NCBI RefSeq assembly: GCF_027111295.1
Contig: NZ_CP114287.1
Coordinates: 2,728,001-2,792,000, forward strand
Direction: 5' to 3'
DNA length: 64,000 nucleotides
Source of the DNA: Flavobacterium gelatinilyticum
GTDB lineage: Bacteria > Bacteroidota > Bacteroidia > Flavobacteriales > Flavobacteriaceae
The notes under the pieces are model-generated. The model did no database searches. It was not told where the DNA came from and saw only the letters and a program-made list of their open reading frames with translations. Position 1 is the stretch's first letter. Each line of letters starts with the position of its first letter. Position numbers and translations under genes: made by a program. Positions 63,138-64,000 of this stretch are shown here, piece after piece.

Positions 63138-64000
63138 ATGAAAAAGATTATTTTCCTTTACACATTTTTCTGTCTTAACGCTGCGGCATTTGCTCAAAGT
63201 AATGATATCTGGACTGCGTTTTACAATAAAGACACCACCCTTACAGGTTTTAAAGATAAAAGCGGCACTATAAAAATAGAGCCCAAATTTTCGGGATTTA
63301 CAACAGCACGTAAATTCGAAAATATAATCGCGGTTTCTGAAGAGGAAAATAATAAATGGAAAAGTTACTATTTAACCAAACAAGGAAAAGTTGTTGGCAA
63401 GGACAGTTTGTATGTTTTCGATAATAGTCCGGATTGTGAAAATGAAGGTTTCATCAGGTTTAGAGATCCAAAAACTGATAAAATGGGAATTTTTAACAGC
63501 AATGGTAAAATTGTAATTCCGGCTGATTACAGCGTATTATCAAAAGTACATAACGGCATTATCATCGCTCTGAAAGATGCCGTAAAAAAGCAGGATGGCG
63601 AGCATTTTTTCTGGACTGGCGGCAAACAGTTCGTTATAGATATTCAGAACAAAATCCTGATTGAAGATTTCAAAGACAATAACGAACTCAATTTTTATTC
63701 ATTAGAAAAAACAAAAGAACCCAATAAAGACGAAACCAGAGATAATTTCCGAGGCATTGATGGCCAGTTTTATTCCTTCATAAATTATGATAAAGAATTT
63801 AAACACTGGCTCAAAAACACTTTGCTTTCTGATTTATCCAAAGGGAATTTAGAAAAGCATTCTTTCGATAAAATTATCTATTGGAGAGAACCGGCCGGCT
63901 GGGTAAACATCTCAAAAACCAAATTCATCGAGCAGAATTTTACCTATCTAAAATTAAAACTTCAGGAACTAAAAAGCCTAAAAACCGATTATTTTGTAAC
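63138..64000 (+). CDS. Exported WG-repeat-like protein (truncated by window edge)
   Basis: The gene begins at the ATG at 63138 and is open to the end (287 codons seen). A signal peptide (MKKIIFLYTFFCLNAAAFAQ) leads into repeat-like units with GFKDKSGTIKIEPKF and MGIFNSNGKIVIPADY, the pattern of WG beta-hairpin repeats. Later residues, including WREPAGWVNISKTKF, look like a soluble domain. Function unknown. Confidence 0.7.
   Translation, partial: MKKIIFLYTFFCLNAAAFAQSNDIWTAFYNKDTTLTGFKDKSGTIKIEPKFSGFTTARKFENIIAVSEEENNKWKSYYLTKQGKVVGKDSLYVFDNSPDCENEGFIRFRDPKTDKMGIFNSNGKIVIPADYSVLSKVHNGIIIALKDAVKKQDGEHFFWTGGKQFVIDIQNKILIEDFKDNNELNFYSLEKTKEPNKDETRDNFRGIDGQFYSFINYDKEFKHWLKNTLLSDLSKGNLEKHSFDKIIYWREPAGWVNISKTKFIEQNFTYLKLKLQELKSLKTDYFV

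Overview
The window looks like chromosome of a Flavobacterium-type bacterium (Bacteroidetes). The DNA is AT-rich. Most visible promoters fit the Bacteroidetes pattern TTTG-N17-21-TAnnTTTG. The gene content is also typical of the phylum: alternative complex III, DUF2723, DUF3127, DUF4920, DUF4301 and TonB receptors. Nearly all of it reads as core chromosome. I see no phage, insertion sequence, CRISPR array or plasmid function.

Layout. 1-7122 (minus): alternative complex III respiratory operon actABCDEF, with actF cut by the window edge. 7342-8439: a SPOR-domain protein and a DUF4920 protein. 8577-13244 (minus): rimP-nusA-infB. 13416-20514: a UspA protein, two identical tRNA-Gln genes, a large DUF2723 membrane protein, a polysaccharide deacetylase, a thioredoxin-fold protein without cysteines and a metallophosphoesterase. 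20667-23381 (minus): a two-component system flanked by two paralogous small, basic, exported proteins. 23629-30506: polA, an unknown protein, a LacI regulator and two ferritin-like proteins. 30702-33643: rplM-rpsI and rpsB-tsf. 33706-37797: an M3 peptidase, then a tightly overlapped yhhQ-lipoprotein-tag set. 37922-44992: a TPP-riboswitch-controlled thiamine biosynthesis operon (thiS, thiC, tenI-like, thiD, thiE, thiG, thiH, thiF). 44989-51935: MOSC protein, PAP2 phosphatase, aat, DUF3127, flavin reductase, orphan histidine kinase, HIT protein, greA and a Rieske-like lipoprotein. 51980-57470 (minus): a second TPP riboswitch driving a TonB receptor, preceded by arfB, a NadR-like/DUF4301 fusion and PnuC. 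This looks like thiamine uptake and salvage. 57486-64000: GGGP synthase, a Crp/Fnr regulator with a nearby Fnr-like palindrome ahead of a small membrane protein and a truncated globin, a phosphopantetheinyl transferase, ahcY, and small secreted or unknown proteins.

The most interesting signal is at 20667-23458. Both small basic protein genes carry an exact 11-bp-phased tandem box (core AAATGAAGA) placed 6 bp upstream of the -7 element. They also share similar 3' hairpins and sit on either side of an OmpR-family sensor/regulator pair. This looks like a self-contained regulon whose effectors resemble the enterobacterial acid-shock protein Asr in composition only. Other points are terminator-like or 5'-end hairpins in the leaders of rimP, greA and rplM, a structured rpsB leader, a helix that could hide the thiS start codon, a 27-bp palindrome inserted in frame in the tenI-like gene, and several classes of short hairpin-forming repeats in intergenic gaps.

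All family names come from reading motifs. No database search was run.
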